Shown: piece after piece, positions 1 through 7,410 of the stretch
Position numbering within the stretch: position 1 is the first letter of the stretch
How the letters are laid out: every line of letters starts with the position of its first letter
Source: an uncultured Verrucomicrobiales bacterium
GTDB taxonomy: Bacteria; Verrucomicrobiota; Verrucomicrobiae; Limisphaerales; CANJSG01
DNA length: 8,701 nt
Direction: 5' to 3'
Assembly: GCA_946480965.1 (NCBI GenBank)
Contig: CAMLMI010000183.1
Location: forward strand, 1-8,701
Notes under the pieces: model-generated
What the model was told of the DNA's origin: nothing
Databases searched by the model: none
The model's input: the letters and a program-made list of their open reading frames with translations, nothing else
Translations under genes and position numbers: made by a program

Positions 1-3000
1 ACCAACGCGCATTTCGTCGCCTTCCCGCTGGGCACGGTCTCCATCGCCTTCGCCACCAATGCGGTGGCCGAGAACAACCCCGCCGTCCGCGATCTGGTCC
101 TCACCCGCACCGGCGACACGAACGTCGATCTCGCCGTCCGGATCGCGCTGTCCGGCACGGCCACGTTGCTGAGCGACTACCGGCTCTCGCCCGAGCTGAC
201 CAACGACTTCAACACCGTGGTCATTCCCGTCGGTGAAACGAACCTCTTCATCCCGTTCCAGACCATCAACGACTCGCAAGTGGAAGGGCTGGAGACCGTC
301 GCGGTCACGCTCTTGGAAGACGCCGCCTACGAACTGACCTTGGCGCACGAAGTCCTGATCGACCTTGTGGACGACGAGAATCTGCCGCGCACGGAAGTGA
401 CCGTGGCGGCCTCGAACGAGACCTTGGCCGAGAACGGCATGGATGTCGGCCGCTTCGTCTTCCGCCGCACGGGTTCCACCGCCGCCGAATTGGTGGTGAA
501 CTACATTGCCAGCGGCACGGCCACGGCGGGCACGGACTATGACGCATTGCTCGGCGTCGTGCTCTTCCCTATCGGCAGCTCGACCGCCGAAGTTTTGATG
601 AACGTGATCGACGACCGCCGTGTGGAAGCGGACGAGACGGTGGTCATCACCATCCAACCGGCCGCGACCCACACTGCGGGGCCCGCAGCCACGATCACAC
701 TGCTGGATGACGATTTCCTGACCGTCACCGTCACGGCCACGGACGACACCTTGGCCGAGCCGGGGCAGACCGGCGCCTTCACCGTCACCCGCGAGGGCGA
801 TCTGAGCGGCGACCTCCGCGTCCACTACACCGTCACCGGCAGCGCGACGGCGGATGTGGACTACGAGTATCCCAGCGGCAACGTCATCATCCCCGCCGGG
901 GAAGCTTCGGCCCGCATCTCGATCACGGCGCTGAACGACACCTCGGTGGAAGGCGACGAATCGGTCGTCGTCACCCTCACGGGCGACATGGCCTACAGCG
1001 TAGGCCTGCCCGCCTCCGCCCTGCTGCGCATCCGCGACGACGAACGCGCCGAGGTCTTCGTGGCCGCGATCGACGAAGAGGCTTCGGAGCCGGGCGAGGA
1101 CATCGGTGGGTTCGTGGTCGGCCGCTCCGGCGGCACGGCCGGGCCGTTGCTCGTCCGCATCGCCGTCAGCGGCTCGGCGGTGAACGGCGTGGACTTCGTG
1201 CCCATCGATTCCGAGGTGCTCATTCCCGACGGCGCCTCGAGCGTGTCGCTGGACGTGATCCCCTTCGACGACCTGCATGCCGAATACGACGAGCAGGCCG
1301 TGCTCACCGTGTTGCCCTCGCCCGACTACACCATCGCTCCCGGAACTTCGGCCGAAGTCACGATCGAGGACGATGACGGCGGCGTGCCGGCGGTCGGCTT
1401 TGCCCAAGCCGCTTCTTCCGCGCCGGAAAGCCTCTCGCCCGGCATCGTTGTTTCCCTCAGTTCCACCTCCAGTTCGCCGGTCACAGTCGAATACCAGATC
1501 TTTGGCGGCACCGCTCCGGCGGGCGACTACCAGTTGGCGGCCAGCCCGCTGACCTTCGAGCCCGGTGAATGGTCGAAGTCAATCCCGCTGCGAATCACCA
1601 GCAATGGGGTCGCCCAGGCCAACCGCACCGTCCGTCTGGTGCTCTTCAATCCCATGGGAGCCACGCTCGACGGCCTCAAGATCCACACCTACACGATTCT
1701 CGACGACGACGCGGCCGGTGTGACCGTCGCCGCCATGGTCGCTACCGCGTCCGAAGCGACCGGCGCGCCAGGCAACTTCCGCCTGACCCGCACCGGCAAC
1801 ACCGCGTCGAACGTCACCGTTCATTTCCAGATCACCGGCACGGCCAGCGCTCCGACGGACTACGCGCCGCTTGGCCAAAGCGTCGTCATTCCCGCTGGAG
1901 CCGCCACGGTCGATCTACCCGTGACTCCGGTGAACGATGGCACGCAGGAACCGGCCGAGACCGTCGTGCTGACCCTGACCAGCGTGGATGGCGGCACAGT
2001 CAACAGCCCACGCACCACGGCGGTCGTCATCTCCGACAACGACACCGACAGCCGTCCGGAAGTGCTCGTGTCTTCCGTGGAACAGCCCCACGCCGTGGAA
2101 GGCGGCGGTTCGGCGCAGTTCCGCTTTGTCCGCACCGGCTCGACCGCCGCCAATCTGGTCGTGGAGTTCACCGTAACCGGCTCGGCCACGCCCGGTCTCG
2201 ACTACGCCGCGTTGCCCGCGCAGATCGTGATCGCCGCCGGGAGCGACACCGCCACCTTGGACGTGGTTCCGGTGAACGACACCTTGATCGAGGGCGAGGA
2301 AACCGTGGTCTTGTCGCTGTTGATCAATGACCGCTACCGCGCTCCCTTCCCGTCCGCCGCCACCGTCATCGTGCAGGACAACGATCAGAGCGTGCGCGTG
2401 GACGCCAGCGACTTTATCGCGGCCGAGCCCGGCACCAATCGCGGCGAGTTCACCTTCACCCGTATCGGCACCACGAACTCCGATGTGGTCGTGAACTACG
2501 CGGTCGCGGGCACGGCGGGGAACGGCGTGGACTACGCCACCTTGCCCGGAGCGTTCGTCATCCCGGCCGGAAGTCTCTCCGCCACGCTGGCCGTGGAAGC
2601 CTTGGACGATCTGCTGGTGGAAGGGCCCGAGAAGATGACGCTCACGTTGGGCACCGGTTCCGGCTACACGCTCGGCGCCGTCACGTCCGGCACCGTTACC
2701 ATCGAAGACGACGAGCCGATGCTCACCATCGTCGCCGCCGTGCCCACCACGGTGGAAGGCAGCCCCGATCCCGCCGTGCTCCGCGTCATCCGCACGGGCG
2801 ATCCGAAATACAACTTTGTGGCCAAGCTGCGTCTGGGCGGTTCCGCCATCCAGGGCGTGGACTACCCGATGCAACTGACCAATCTCGTCTTCTCGTGCAG
2901 CGTGACCTCCATCGACCTGCACATCTCGGCGACGAACGAGCTGGTGATCGAAGGCGTGGAGAACGTCACCGCCGTTCTTCTCCCCGATCCCGCCTACACC

Positions 3001-5049
3001 ATCCTCTCGCCCAGCAACGCCGTCGTCACCATCGAGGACGCCGGCGACAACCAGGCCCCGCAGATCGCCTTCGTCACTCCCACGGTGCCGACCGTTTTCC
3101 TGCCCGGCACCAACGGCAACCTGATCCTGGAAACCCTCGTCACCGACACGAATCCCGAGACGGTTCCGACGCTCTTGTGGACCAAGACCAGCGGCCCGGA
3201 CGAATTCACCTTCGGCCCGACCGACACGAACAATACCACGGCCAGCTTCACCAATTCCGGCATCTACATCCTGCGCCTGACCACCGATGACGGACTGTTG
3301 ACGAACTACAGCGAAATCACCGTCGTGGTCGGCGCGGTGCAGTTGCTGGGGTCGAATCTCGTCCACTGGACCTTCAACGACGGCACCGGCGACATCGCCG
3401 CCGACGCCTCGGGCTCCGGCCGCTCCGGCGCGCTGGGCGGTGGTCCGGTCTGGAACAGCGAAGGGGCCAACGGCGGTTCGCTCGAATTCGACGGCGCGGA
3501 CGATTCCGTGCAGACGACCAACGGCTTCCTGAACGGGCGCGACGCCTTTACGCTGTCCTTCTGGATTCGCGCGGCCGAGACGAACTCCGACCGGGGCATC
3601 CTCACGGCCGACGCCACGGGCACGGACGAAACGTTCGCGTTCCAGACCCGCACGCTGGCCAGTTGCAGCAGCTCGACCAACGTCTTCGAGGCCACGATTC
3701 CCACCACCGACGGTTTGCTCCGCTACACCAGCTCCAGCGGCGTCGGCACCACTCAATGGCAGCATCTCGTGCTGACTTGGACCAACGGTTCCCCGGCTCG
3801 GCTCTACGTGGACGGCAAGCTGGATCGCCCGATGGAAAGCACCCTCGCTTGGACCGGCACCATCACCAACGCGCCGGACTTCATCCTCGGCCGAGGACCC
3901 GCTTCGTCGCCCGCCCCGTGGCTCGGCGGCATCGACGAACTCCGCGTCTTCCCCCGCGCCCTGGATGAAGGCGAAGTTCTGGCCCTCGCCGAATTGCCGC
4001 CCGACAACTATGCGCCGCTCGTGCTCGCGGGCGACGACACCACCAATCTGCTCATCAATCCGTTCGTCCTCTCGGGCGTCGTCACGGACGACGGCAATCC
4101 GGTTCCCCCCGCGCTGACCACCCATCAATGGGCCTTCGTCAGCGGCCCGGCCGAGATCCAGCCTCCCGATCCCACCGCGCTCACCAACACCATCCAGTTC
4201 ACCGTCGCAGGCGACTACATCTTCCGCCTCATCGCCGACGACGGCCAGGTCCGGCCCTACGACGATATCCTGCTCACCATCATCGAACCTGTGCAGGTGG
4301 ACGTTTTCGCCTCCGACGCAGAAGCCGCCGAGCTGGGACCGGACACCGGCGAGTTCACCTTCACCCGCCAAGGCGATCTGGAGGGCGAGCTGACGCTCTT
4401 CCTCATGCTCACCGGCACCGCGAGCAACAAAGTGGACTTCCCCGAGATCCCGGATGTCGTCCATTTCGGCGCGGGCACCGGCTCCGTCACGATGGCCATC
4501 AGTCCCTTCCTCGACCACCGCACCGAAGGCGACGAGACCGTGACCTTCATCATCCAGAGCAACCTCAACTACACCATCGGCAGCGGAGAAGCCACGGTCA
4601 CGCTGAAGGACTCGCCCTTCGGCCAATGGACCGTGGATCGCTTCACGCTGGAGGAACTGACCGACCCGGTTCTCAGCGGCGAAGGCGCGGACTTCGACCA
4701 GGACCGTCTCGTCAACCTGGCCGAATATGCCTCCAACCGGGAACCCAAGACTCCGGACACAAACAACCCCGTGGCCTTCACCATCGAGACCAATTCCGCC
4801 ACCGGCCTGGGCCATCTCGTGGTCAGCTTCCCGCGTCGCCTGGAGCCCACCGACGTGACCACCGAACTGGCCGTCTCCCACGACCTCGTGACCTGGAACA
4901 CGGACGCCAACCACATCGAGCAACTCGACGCCATCGACGACGGCAACATGCTGACCGAAACGGTGAGGGCCCGTGTCGTCGTGCCCCTCAGCCTGAACAC
5001 CAACCACTTCATCAACGTCCGCGTCCGCCTGCGCACGACCGGGCCTTAG
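1..5049 (+). CDS. Giant Calx-beta / PKD / LamG repeat surface protein, 5' end outside window
   Basis: Reading frame 1 is open from the first base to a TAG at 5047-5049, giving 1682 residues with the start upstream, so no signal peptide can be assessed. Domains in order by window residue: nine Calx-beta repeats (about 13-1013), a PKD-like beta-sandwich (about 1019-1110), a LamG/concanavalin-like jelly roll (about 1120-1330), a second PKD-like domain (about 1337-1428), a tenth Calx-beta repeat (about 1433-1537) and a tail of about 145 residues with the acidic motif DFDQDRLVNLAEY. Calx-beta domains bind Ca2+ through acidic loops; LamG and PKD folds are typical of extracellular adhesion or carbohydrate-binding proteins. 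The protein is acidic, rich in Thr, Asp and Val, and has only two cysteines in the visible part, which fits an exported protein. I infer a large Ca-stabilised surface or secreted adhesin. No catalytic domain is visible, though one could lie upstream. Domain assignment is confident; the biological role is not. Confidence 0.93.
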   Translation, partial: TNAHFVAFPLGTVSIAFATNAVAENNPAVRDLVLTRTGDTNVDLAVRIALSGTATLLSDYRLSPELTNDFNTVVIPVGETNLFIPFQTINDSQVEGLETVAVTLLEDAAYELTLAHEVLIDLVDDENLPRTEVTVAASNETLAENGMDVGRFVFRRTGSTAAELVVNYIASGTATAGTDYDALLGVVLFPIGSSTAEVLMNVIDDRRVEADETVVITIQPAATHTAGPAATITLLDDDFLTVTVTATDDTLAEPGQTGAFTVTREGDLSGDLRVHYTVTGSATADVDYEYPSGNVIIPAGEASARISITALNDTSVEGDESVVVTLTGDMAYSVGLPASALLRIRDDERAEVFVAAIDEEASEPGEDIGGFVVGRSGGTAGPLLVRIAVSGSAVNGVDFVPIDSEVLIPDGASSVSLDVIPFDDLHAEYDEQAVLTVLPSPDYTIAPGTSAEVTIEDDDGGVPAVGFAQAASSAPESLSPGIVVSLSSTSSSPVTVEYQIFGGTAPAGDYQLAASPLTFEPGEWSKSIPLRITSNGVAQANRTVRLVLFNPMGATLDGLKIHTYTILDDDAAGVTVAAMVATASEATGAPGNFRLTRTGNTASNVTVHFQITGTASAPTDYAPLGQSVVIPAGAATVDLPVTPVNDGTQEPAETVVLTLTSVDGGTVNSPRTTAVVISDNDTDSRPEVLVSSVEQPHAVEGGGSAQFRFVRTGSTAANLVVEFTVTGSATPGLDYAALPAQIVIAAGSDTATLDVVPVNDTLIEGEETVVLSLLINDRYRAPFPSAATVIVQDNDQSVRVDASDFIAAEPGTNRGEFTFTRIGTTNSDVVVNYAVAGTAGNGVDYATLPGAFVIPAGSLSATLAVEALDDLLVEGPEKMTLTLGTGSGYTLGAVTSGTVTIEDDEPMLTIVAAVPTTVEGSPDPAVLRVIRTGDPKYNFVAKLRLGGSAIQGVDYPMQLTNLVFSCSVTSIDLHISATNELVIEGVENVTAVLLPDPAYTILSPSNAVVTIEDAGDNQAPQIAFVTPTVPTVFLPGTNGNLILETLVTDTNPETVPTLLWTKTSGPDEFTFGPTDTNNTTASFTNSGIYILRLTTDDGLLTNYSEITVVVGAVQLLGSNLVHWTFNDGTGDIAADASGSGRSGALGGGPVWNSEGANGGSLEFDGADDSVQTTNGFLNGRDAFTLSFWIRAAETNSDRGILTADATGTDETFAFQTRTLASCSSSTNVFEATIPTTDGLLRYTSSSGVGTTQWQHLVLTWTNGSPARLYVDGKLDRPMESTLAWTGTITNAPDFILGRGPASSPAPWLGGIDELRVFPRALDEGEVLALAELPPDNYAPLVLAGDDTTNLLINPFVLSGVVTDDGNPVPPALTTHQWAFVSGPAEIQPPDPTALTNTIQFTVAGDYIFRLIADDGQVRPYDDILLTIIEPVQVDVFASDAEAAELGPDTGEFTFTRQGDLEGELTLFLMLTGTASNKVDFPEIPDVVHFGAGTGSVTMAISPFLDHRTEGDETVTFIIQSNLNYTIGSGEATVTLKDSPFGQWTVDRFTLEELTDPVLSGEGADFDQDRLVNLAEYASNREPKTPDTNNPVAFTIETNSATGLGHLVVSFPRRLEPTDVTTELAVSHDLVTWNTDANHIEQLDAIDDGNMLTETVRARVVVPLSLNTNHFINVRVRLRTTGP
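37..3039 (+). repeat. Tandem array of nine Calx-beta repeats (protein level)
   Basis: Nine units of about 105-110 residues follow one another at about 37-378, 394-714, 721-1044, 1048-1377, 1384-1710, 1717-2043, 2056-2385, 2392-2715 and 2719-3039. The usual unit has V.V.A....xAEPG, then F.xxRxG near residue 20, then a G(T/S)A...xDY turn, then VIPAG, then a ND...xEGxE(T/S)V acidic loop, and closes with xIxDDE or DDD. Asp and Glu in the last two motifs are the usual Ca2+ ligands of the family. Unit 5 is divergent: it lacks the RxG strand and its acidic loop reads SNGVAQANRTV. The units are clearly homologous in protein but diverged in DNA, so this is an old array rather than a recent expansion. 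Confidence 0.9.
3055..4284 (+). other. PKD - LamG - PKD cassette inside the giant protein
   Basis: A jelly-roll domain is flanked on each side by a similar beta-sandwich. The two flanks (about 3055-3330 and 4009-4284) share the order: a D(T/D) turn, a W....SGP core (LLWTKTSGPDEF and HQWAFVSGPAEI), an F(T)..G.Y.(F/L)RL strand and a closing (A/T)DDG motif, as in PKD/REJ-type domains. The middle part (about 3358-3990) begins LVHWTFNDGTGDIAADASG, has FTLSFWIRA and QWQHLVLTW strands, LYVDGKLD, and ends GGIDELRVFPRALDEGEV, all hallmarks of the LamG-like/concanavalin jelly roll that often binds glycans. The cassette splits the Calx-beta repeats into 9 plus 1. The sugar-binding role is family knowledge, not shown here. 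Confidence 0.85.
4297..4611 (+). repeat. Tenth Calx-beta repeat, separated from the array
   Basis: This unit reads VDVFASDAEAAELGPDTGEF, then FTRQGD, GTASNKVDF, an acidic loop HRTEGDETVTF and a final VTLKDS. It has the same order of motifs as the upstream nine but lies beyond the PKD-LamG-PKD cassette. It looks closest to unit 8 (FTFTR and GEF strings are shared), but I did not align them all. The final DDE is replaced by KDS, so one Ca2+ ligand position may be altered. Confidence 0.85.
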
Positions 5050-5302
5050 CGGGAGCGGCCCAACGCGCCAGCTTCGAAGTCCGGGCGGAACACAGTCGGG
5101 GACTGGAGAGATCTGGTCCTGCATGGTTTGGAATGGCCGGACCGACGTTGCGTAAGCGCGTTGGCCGGGATCATGCCCCGTCACGTGCGTGGTGGTTGAG
5201 GCCAAAGGCGCAGATGGCCGTCTTCCGTCTTGAAACCGTAGCTTGCCCTCCGCTGCCAGACTGGCAGACTCCCCGGCTCTTGGTCCGAGACCGGGAGCCA
5301 TT
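5050..5302. other. Intergenic region with inverted repeats between the giant gene and typA
   Basis: No convincing gene is seen in these 253 bases. Three inverted repeats stand out: 5115-5143 (GGTCC/GGACC with an interrupted inner stem), 5253-5267 (the near-perfect palindrome CTGCCAGACTGGCAG) and 5275-5299 (11 bp, listed separately). None has a strong T run, so the transcription stop of the giant gene is not clear. I could not find a good sigma70 promoter for typA: TTGAAA at 5230-5235 has no matching -10 box at the right distance. Confidence 0.5.
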
Positions 5303-5304
5303 TT
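5275..5304 (+). promoter_or_regulatory. Hairpin covering the likely typA ribosome binding site
   Basis: Bases 5275-5285 (GGCTCTTGGTC) pair with 5289-5299 (GACCGGGAGCC) around a CGA loop: 11 pairs, two of them G-U. The right arm contains GGGAG (5293-5297), the only Shine-Dalgarno-like sequence near the typA start. ATTTT follows at 5300-5304. The hairpin could be a weak intrinsic terminator of the gene upstream, an attenuator, or a structure that hides the ribosome binding site. The pairing is seen directly; the regulation is inference. Confidence 0.45.
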
Positions 5305-5314
5305 GACCACAGAT

Positions 5315-7153
5315 ATGCAGCATATCCGGAACATCGCCATCATCGCGCACGTCGATCATGGCAAAACCACCCTCGTCGATTGCCTTCTGAAGCAATCCGG
5401 AACCTTTCGCGCCAACCAGGCCGAGACCCAGGTCGAGCGCCTGATGGACTCGATGGACCTGGAAAAGGAGCGCGGCATCACGATCCGGGCGAAGAACGCG
5501 GCGTTCAAATACAAGAACTACCACGTCAACATCGTGGACACCCCGGGCCACGCCGACTTCGGCGGCGAGGTGGAGCGCATCATGAACATGATCGACGGCG
5601 TGCTGCTGGTCGTCGATTCGGCCGAAGGCCCGCAGGCCCAGACGCGCTTCGTGCTCCGCAAGGCGCTCGAGGCCGGAGCCAAGCCCATCGTGGTCATCAA
5701 CAAGATCGACCGCGAGAACGCCAATCCCAAGAAGGTGCTGGACCTGGTGTTCGAGCTCTTCATGTCGCTGAACGCCACGGACGAGCAGCTCGATTTCCCC
5801 TTCATCTACTGCTCGGCGAAGCAGGGCTACGCCAAGCTGGAGCTGGAGCACGCCAGCGGCACGATGGAGCCCCTCTTCGACGCCATCGTGAAGCACATCC
5901 CGCCCCCGCGCGCCAAGGCCGGGGAAGGTTTCCAGATGCTCGTGGCGAACCTCGACTACAACGACTACACCGGCCGTATCGCGTTCGGTAAGATCGTCGA
6001 AGGCAAGGTCAAGGTAGGCGATCCCGCCATTTGTCGCCACGGCGACGGCAAGATCACGAAGGGCAAGATCACCATGATCTACCACTTCGAGGGCATGAAG
6101 CGGATCGAGATCCAGGAGGCCCACGCCGGCGACATCATCGGCGTGGCCGGCTTCGAGGACGTCTTCATCGGCGAGACCATCTGCGATTCCGAGGCCCGCC
6201 CGGCGCTGCCCTACATCCCGACCGATCCCCCGACGATCCAGATGCAGTTCGCCGTCAACGACGGTCCGCTCGCCGGCCAGGAAGGCAAGCTCGTCACCGC
6301 CCGCAACATCTGGGACCGCCTGGTGAAGGAGATCCGGACGAACGTGGCCCTGCGCGTCTCGCAGACCGCCGATCCGAAGATCTTCTCCGTCGCCGGCCGC
6401 GGCGAGATGCAGATCGGCATCCTCGTGGAGCAAATGCGCCGCGAAGGGTTCGAAGTGCTGGTTTCCCGGCCCGAGGTGCTTTGGAAGAAGGGCCCGAACG
6501 GCGAGCCCCTGGAGCCCATCGAGAAGGTGTTCGTGGAAGTTCCGAGCGAGAACCTCGGCGCGATCATGGAAAACCTCTCCGCCCGGAAGGCCCAGATCAC
6601 GAACATGAACCACGTGGGCAACCAGGTGTCCCTTGAAGCCTTGGCCCCGATGCGCGGCCTGATCGGCTTCGAGACCGACCTGGTCAACATGACCAAGGGC
6701 ATGGGCGTGATGAGCCACCTTTTCCACGAATACGGCGAGGACCGCGGCGAGATAGCGGCCCGCAAGAACGGCTCGCTCGTCTCCATGGACAACGGCGAGG
6801 CCACCTCCTACGCGCTGAACATGGTGCAGGAACGCGGCCGCCTCATGGTCGAGCCCGGTGACCCGATCTACGTCGGCATGATCGTCGGCGAGAACTCCCG
6901 CGAGAACGACATCATGGTCAATCCCGTGAAGGAGAAGAAGCTGACCAACATGCGCTCCCAGGGCGACGGCAAGGGCATCCAGCTCAACGCGCCGTTGAAG
7001 CTCAGCCTCGAACGCGCGCTCGAATACATCGACGTGGACGAATACGTGGAGGCGACTCCCAAGAGCCTGCGTCTGCGCAAGAAGGTCCTCGACGAGAACG
7101 AACGCAAGCGCTCGGAGAAGTCCCGCAAGATCCGCTTCATCGAAGACCAATAA
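5315..7153 (+). CDS. typA: Ribosome-associated translational GTPase TypA/BipA
   Basis: This 612-residue protein is close to the usual family length (about 605-615). TypA/BipA is a cytoplasmic GTPase of the EF-G/LepA class that binds the 70S ribosome and is needed for ribosome assembly and growth under cold or other stress. GTPase motifs are intact: G1 AHVDHGKTT at 11-19, G2 ERGITI at 52-57 with the conserved Thr56, G3 DTPGH at 75-79, G4 NKID at 129-132 and G5 SAK at 167-169. Domain II (about 200-300), the EF-G III-like and V-like domains (about 305-480) and the TypA-specific C-terminal domain follow; the last contains [13 protein letters not shown] and [22 protein letters not shown] at 5315 gives the family-typical N-terminus [19 protein letters not shown]. 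However, an in-frame TTG at 5303 has the better-placed GGGAG (5 bases upstream) and would add MTTD. The gene is probably single, ended by a strong terminator. Confidence 0.98.
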   Translation: MQHIRNIAIIAHVDHGKTTLVDCLLKQSGTFRANQAETQVERLMDSMDLEKERGITIRAKNAAFKYKNYHVNIVDTPGHADFGGEVERIMNMIDGVLLVVDSAEGPQAQTRFVLRKALEAGAKPIVVINKIDRENANPKKVLDLVFELFMSLNATDEQLDFPFIYCSAKQGYAKLELEHASGTMEPLFDAIVKHIPPPRAKAGEGFQMLVANLDYNDYTGRIAFGKIVEGKVKVGDPAICRHGDGKITKGKITMIYHFEGMKRIEIQEAHAGDIIGVAGFEDVFIGETICDSEARPALPYIPTDPPTIQMQFAVNDGPLAGQEGKLVTARNIWDRLVKEIRTNVALRVSQTADPKIFSVAGRGEMQIGILVEQMRREGFEVLVSRPEVLWKKGPNGEPLEPIEKVFVEVPSENLGAIMENLSARKAQITNMNHVGNQVSLEALAPMRGLIGFETDLVNMTKGMGVMSHLFHEYGEDRGEIAARKNGSLVSMDNGEATSYALNMVQERGRLMVEPGDPIYVGMIVGENSRENDIMVNPVKEKKLTNMRSQGDGKGIQLNAPLKLSLERALEYIDVDEYVEATPKSLRLRKKVLDENERKRSEKSRKIRFIEDQ

Positions 7154-7174
7154 GGCTTCGGTTTGGAGCTCAAC

Positions 7175-7212
7175 AAGACGGCGGCGGATGGAAAGCCATC
7201 CGCCGCCGTTTT
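7175..7212 (+). terminator. Intrinsic terminator after typA
   Basis: A perfect 14-bp stem, 7178-7191 with 7196-7209 (ACGGCGGCGGATGG / CCATCCGCCGCCGT), closes an AAAG loop. G-U and A-U pairs extend it outward to 7175-7212, and the right side runs into TTTT at 7209-7212. It begins 21 bases after the typA stop. The A residues on the left side give a weak T run on the other strand, so it may also stop read-through from the convergent prenyl synthase gene. Confidence 0.88.
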
Positions 7213-7238
7213 GCTGTTGGGCTGAGTTGTCGAAATCC

Positions 7239-7347
7239 GAAAACCCACGCCCGACCCCGCCCAAGAGGGGATAAGGCAGGACGTAAATTCGACTGCCGGA
7301 TGCGTGTTGCCTGCTGCCCTCCTGGGAGGGGGCAGGGGTGGGTTCTC
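7239..7347. repeat. REP-pair-like imperfect inverted repeat (44-base arms)
   Basis: Bases 7239-7282 and the reverse complement of 7304-7347 align without gaps over 44 positions with 33 identities by my count. Both start GA(A/G)AACCCAC and include CCC.CCCA.GAGGG. The arms are separated by 21 bases (7283-7303). Each arm carries its own small stem: CCCTCC-TG-GGAGGG at 7318-7331 in the right arm and CCCC...GGGG at 7255-7270 in the left. This layout, two inverted REP-type units in a gap between convergent genes, matches REPIN-like non-autonomous elements. Copies elsewhere in the genome cannot be seen from here. Confidence 0.6.
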
Positions 7348-7355
7348 AGCGGTGG

Positions 7356-7384
7356 AAGTTCGGCGTTTTGGAGGCTCCGAACTT
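7356..7384. terminator. Hairpin downstream of the prenyl synthase gene, possible terminator
   Basis: AAGTTCGG (7356-7363) pairs with CCGAACTT (7377-7384) over 8 bp with a 13-base loop. Read on the minus strand it lies 27-55 bases past the stop codon of the prenyl synthase. No T run follows on that strand, so a Rho-independent role is doubtful. It could instead be an RNA 3'-end stabilising stem. Confidence 0.3.
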
Positions 7385-7410
7385 TGGGCTTCAAGCTCAG
7401 CCTGGTGGCG

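Noticed and set aside
5230..5270. Possible typA promoter (TTGAAA at 5230 or TTGCCC at 5243)
   Set aside because: The -10 candidates at 16-18 bases (CTGCCA, CAGACT) match the consensus at only about half the positions or fewer.
1915..5343. Minus-strand open frame of 1142 codons antisense to the giant gene
   Set aside because: It lies opposite a clear domain-rich coding frame. It is open because high GC and Asp/Val/Thr-rich codons make few stops on this antisense frame. Its translation is low-complexity, rich in Gly, Asp, Val and Arg, with no recognisable domain.
5171..7264. Minus-strand open frame of 697 codons antisense to typA
   Set aside because: It is opposite a fully conserved GTPase gene, its translation is His/Asp/Leu/Val-rich with no motif, and the frame runs through the intrinsic terminator and the intergenic hairpins.
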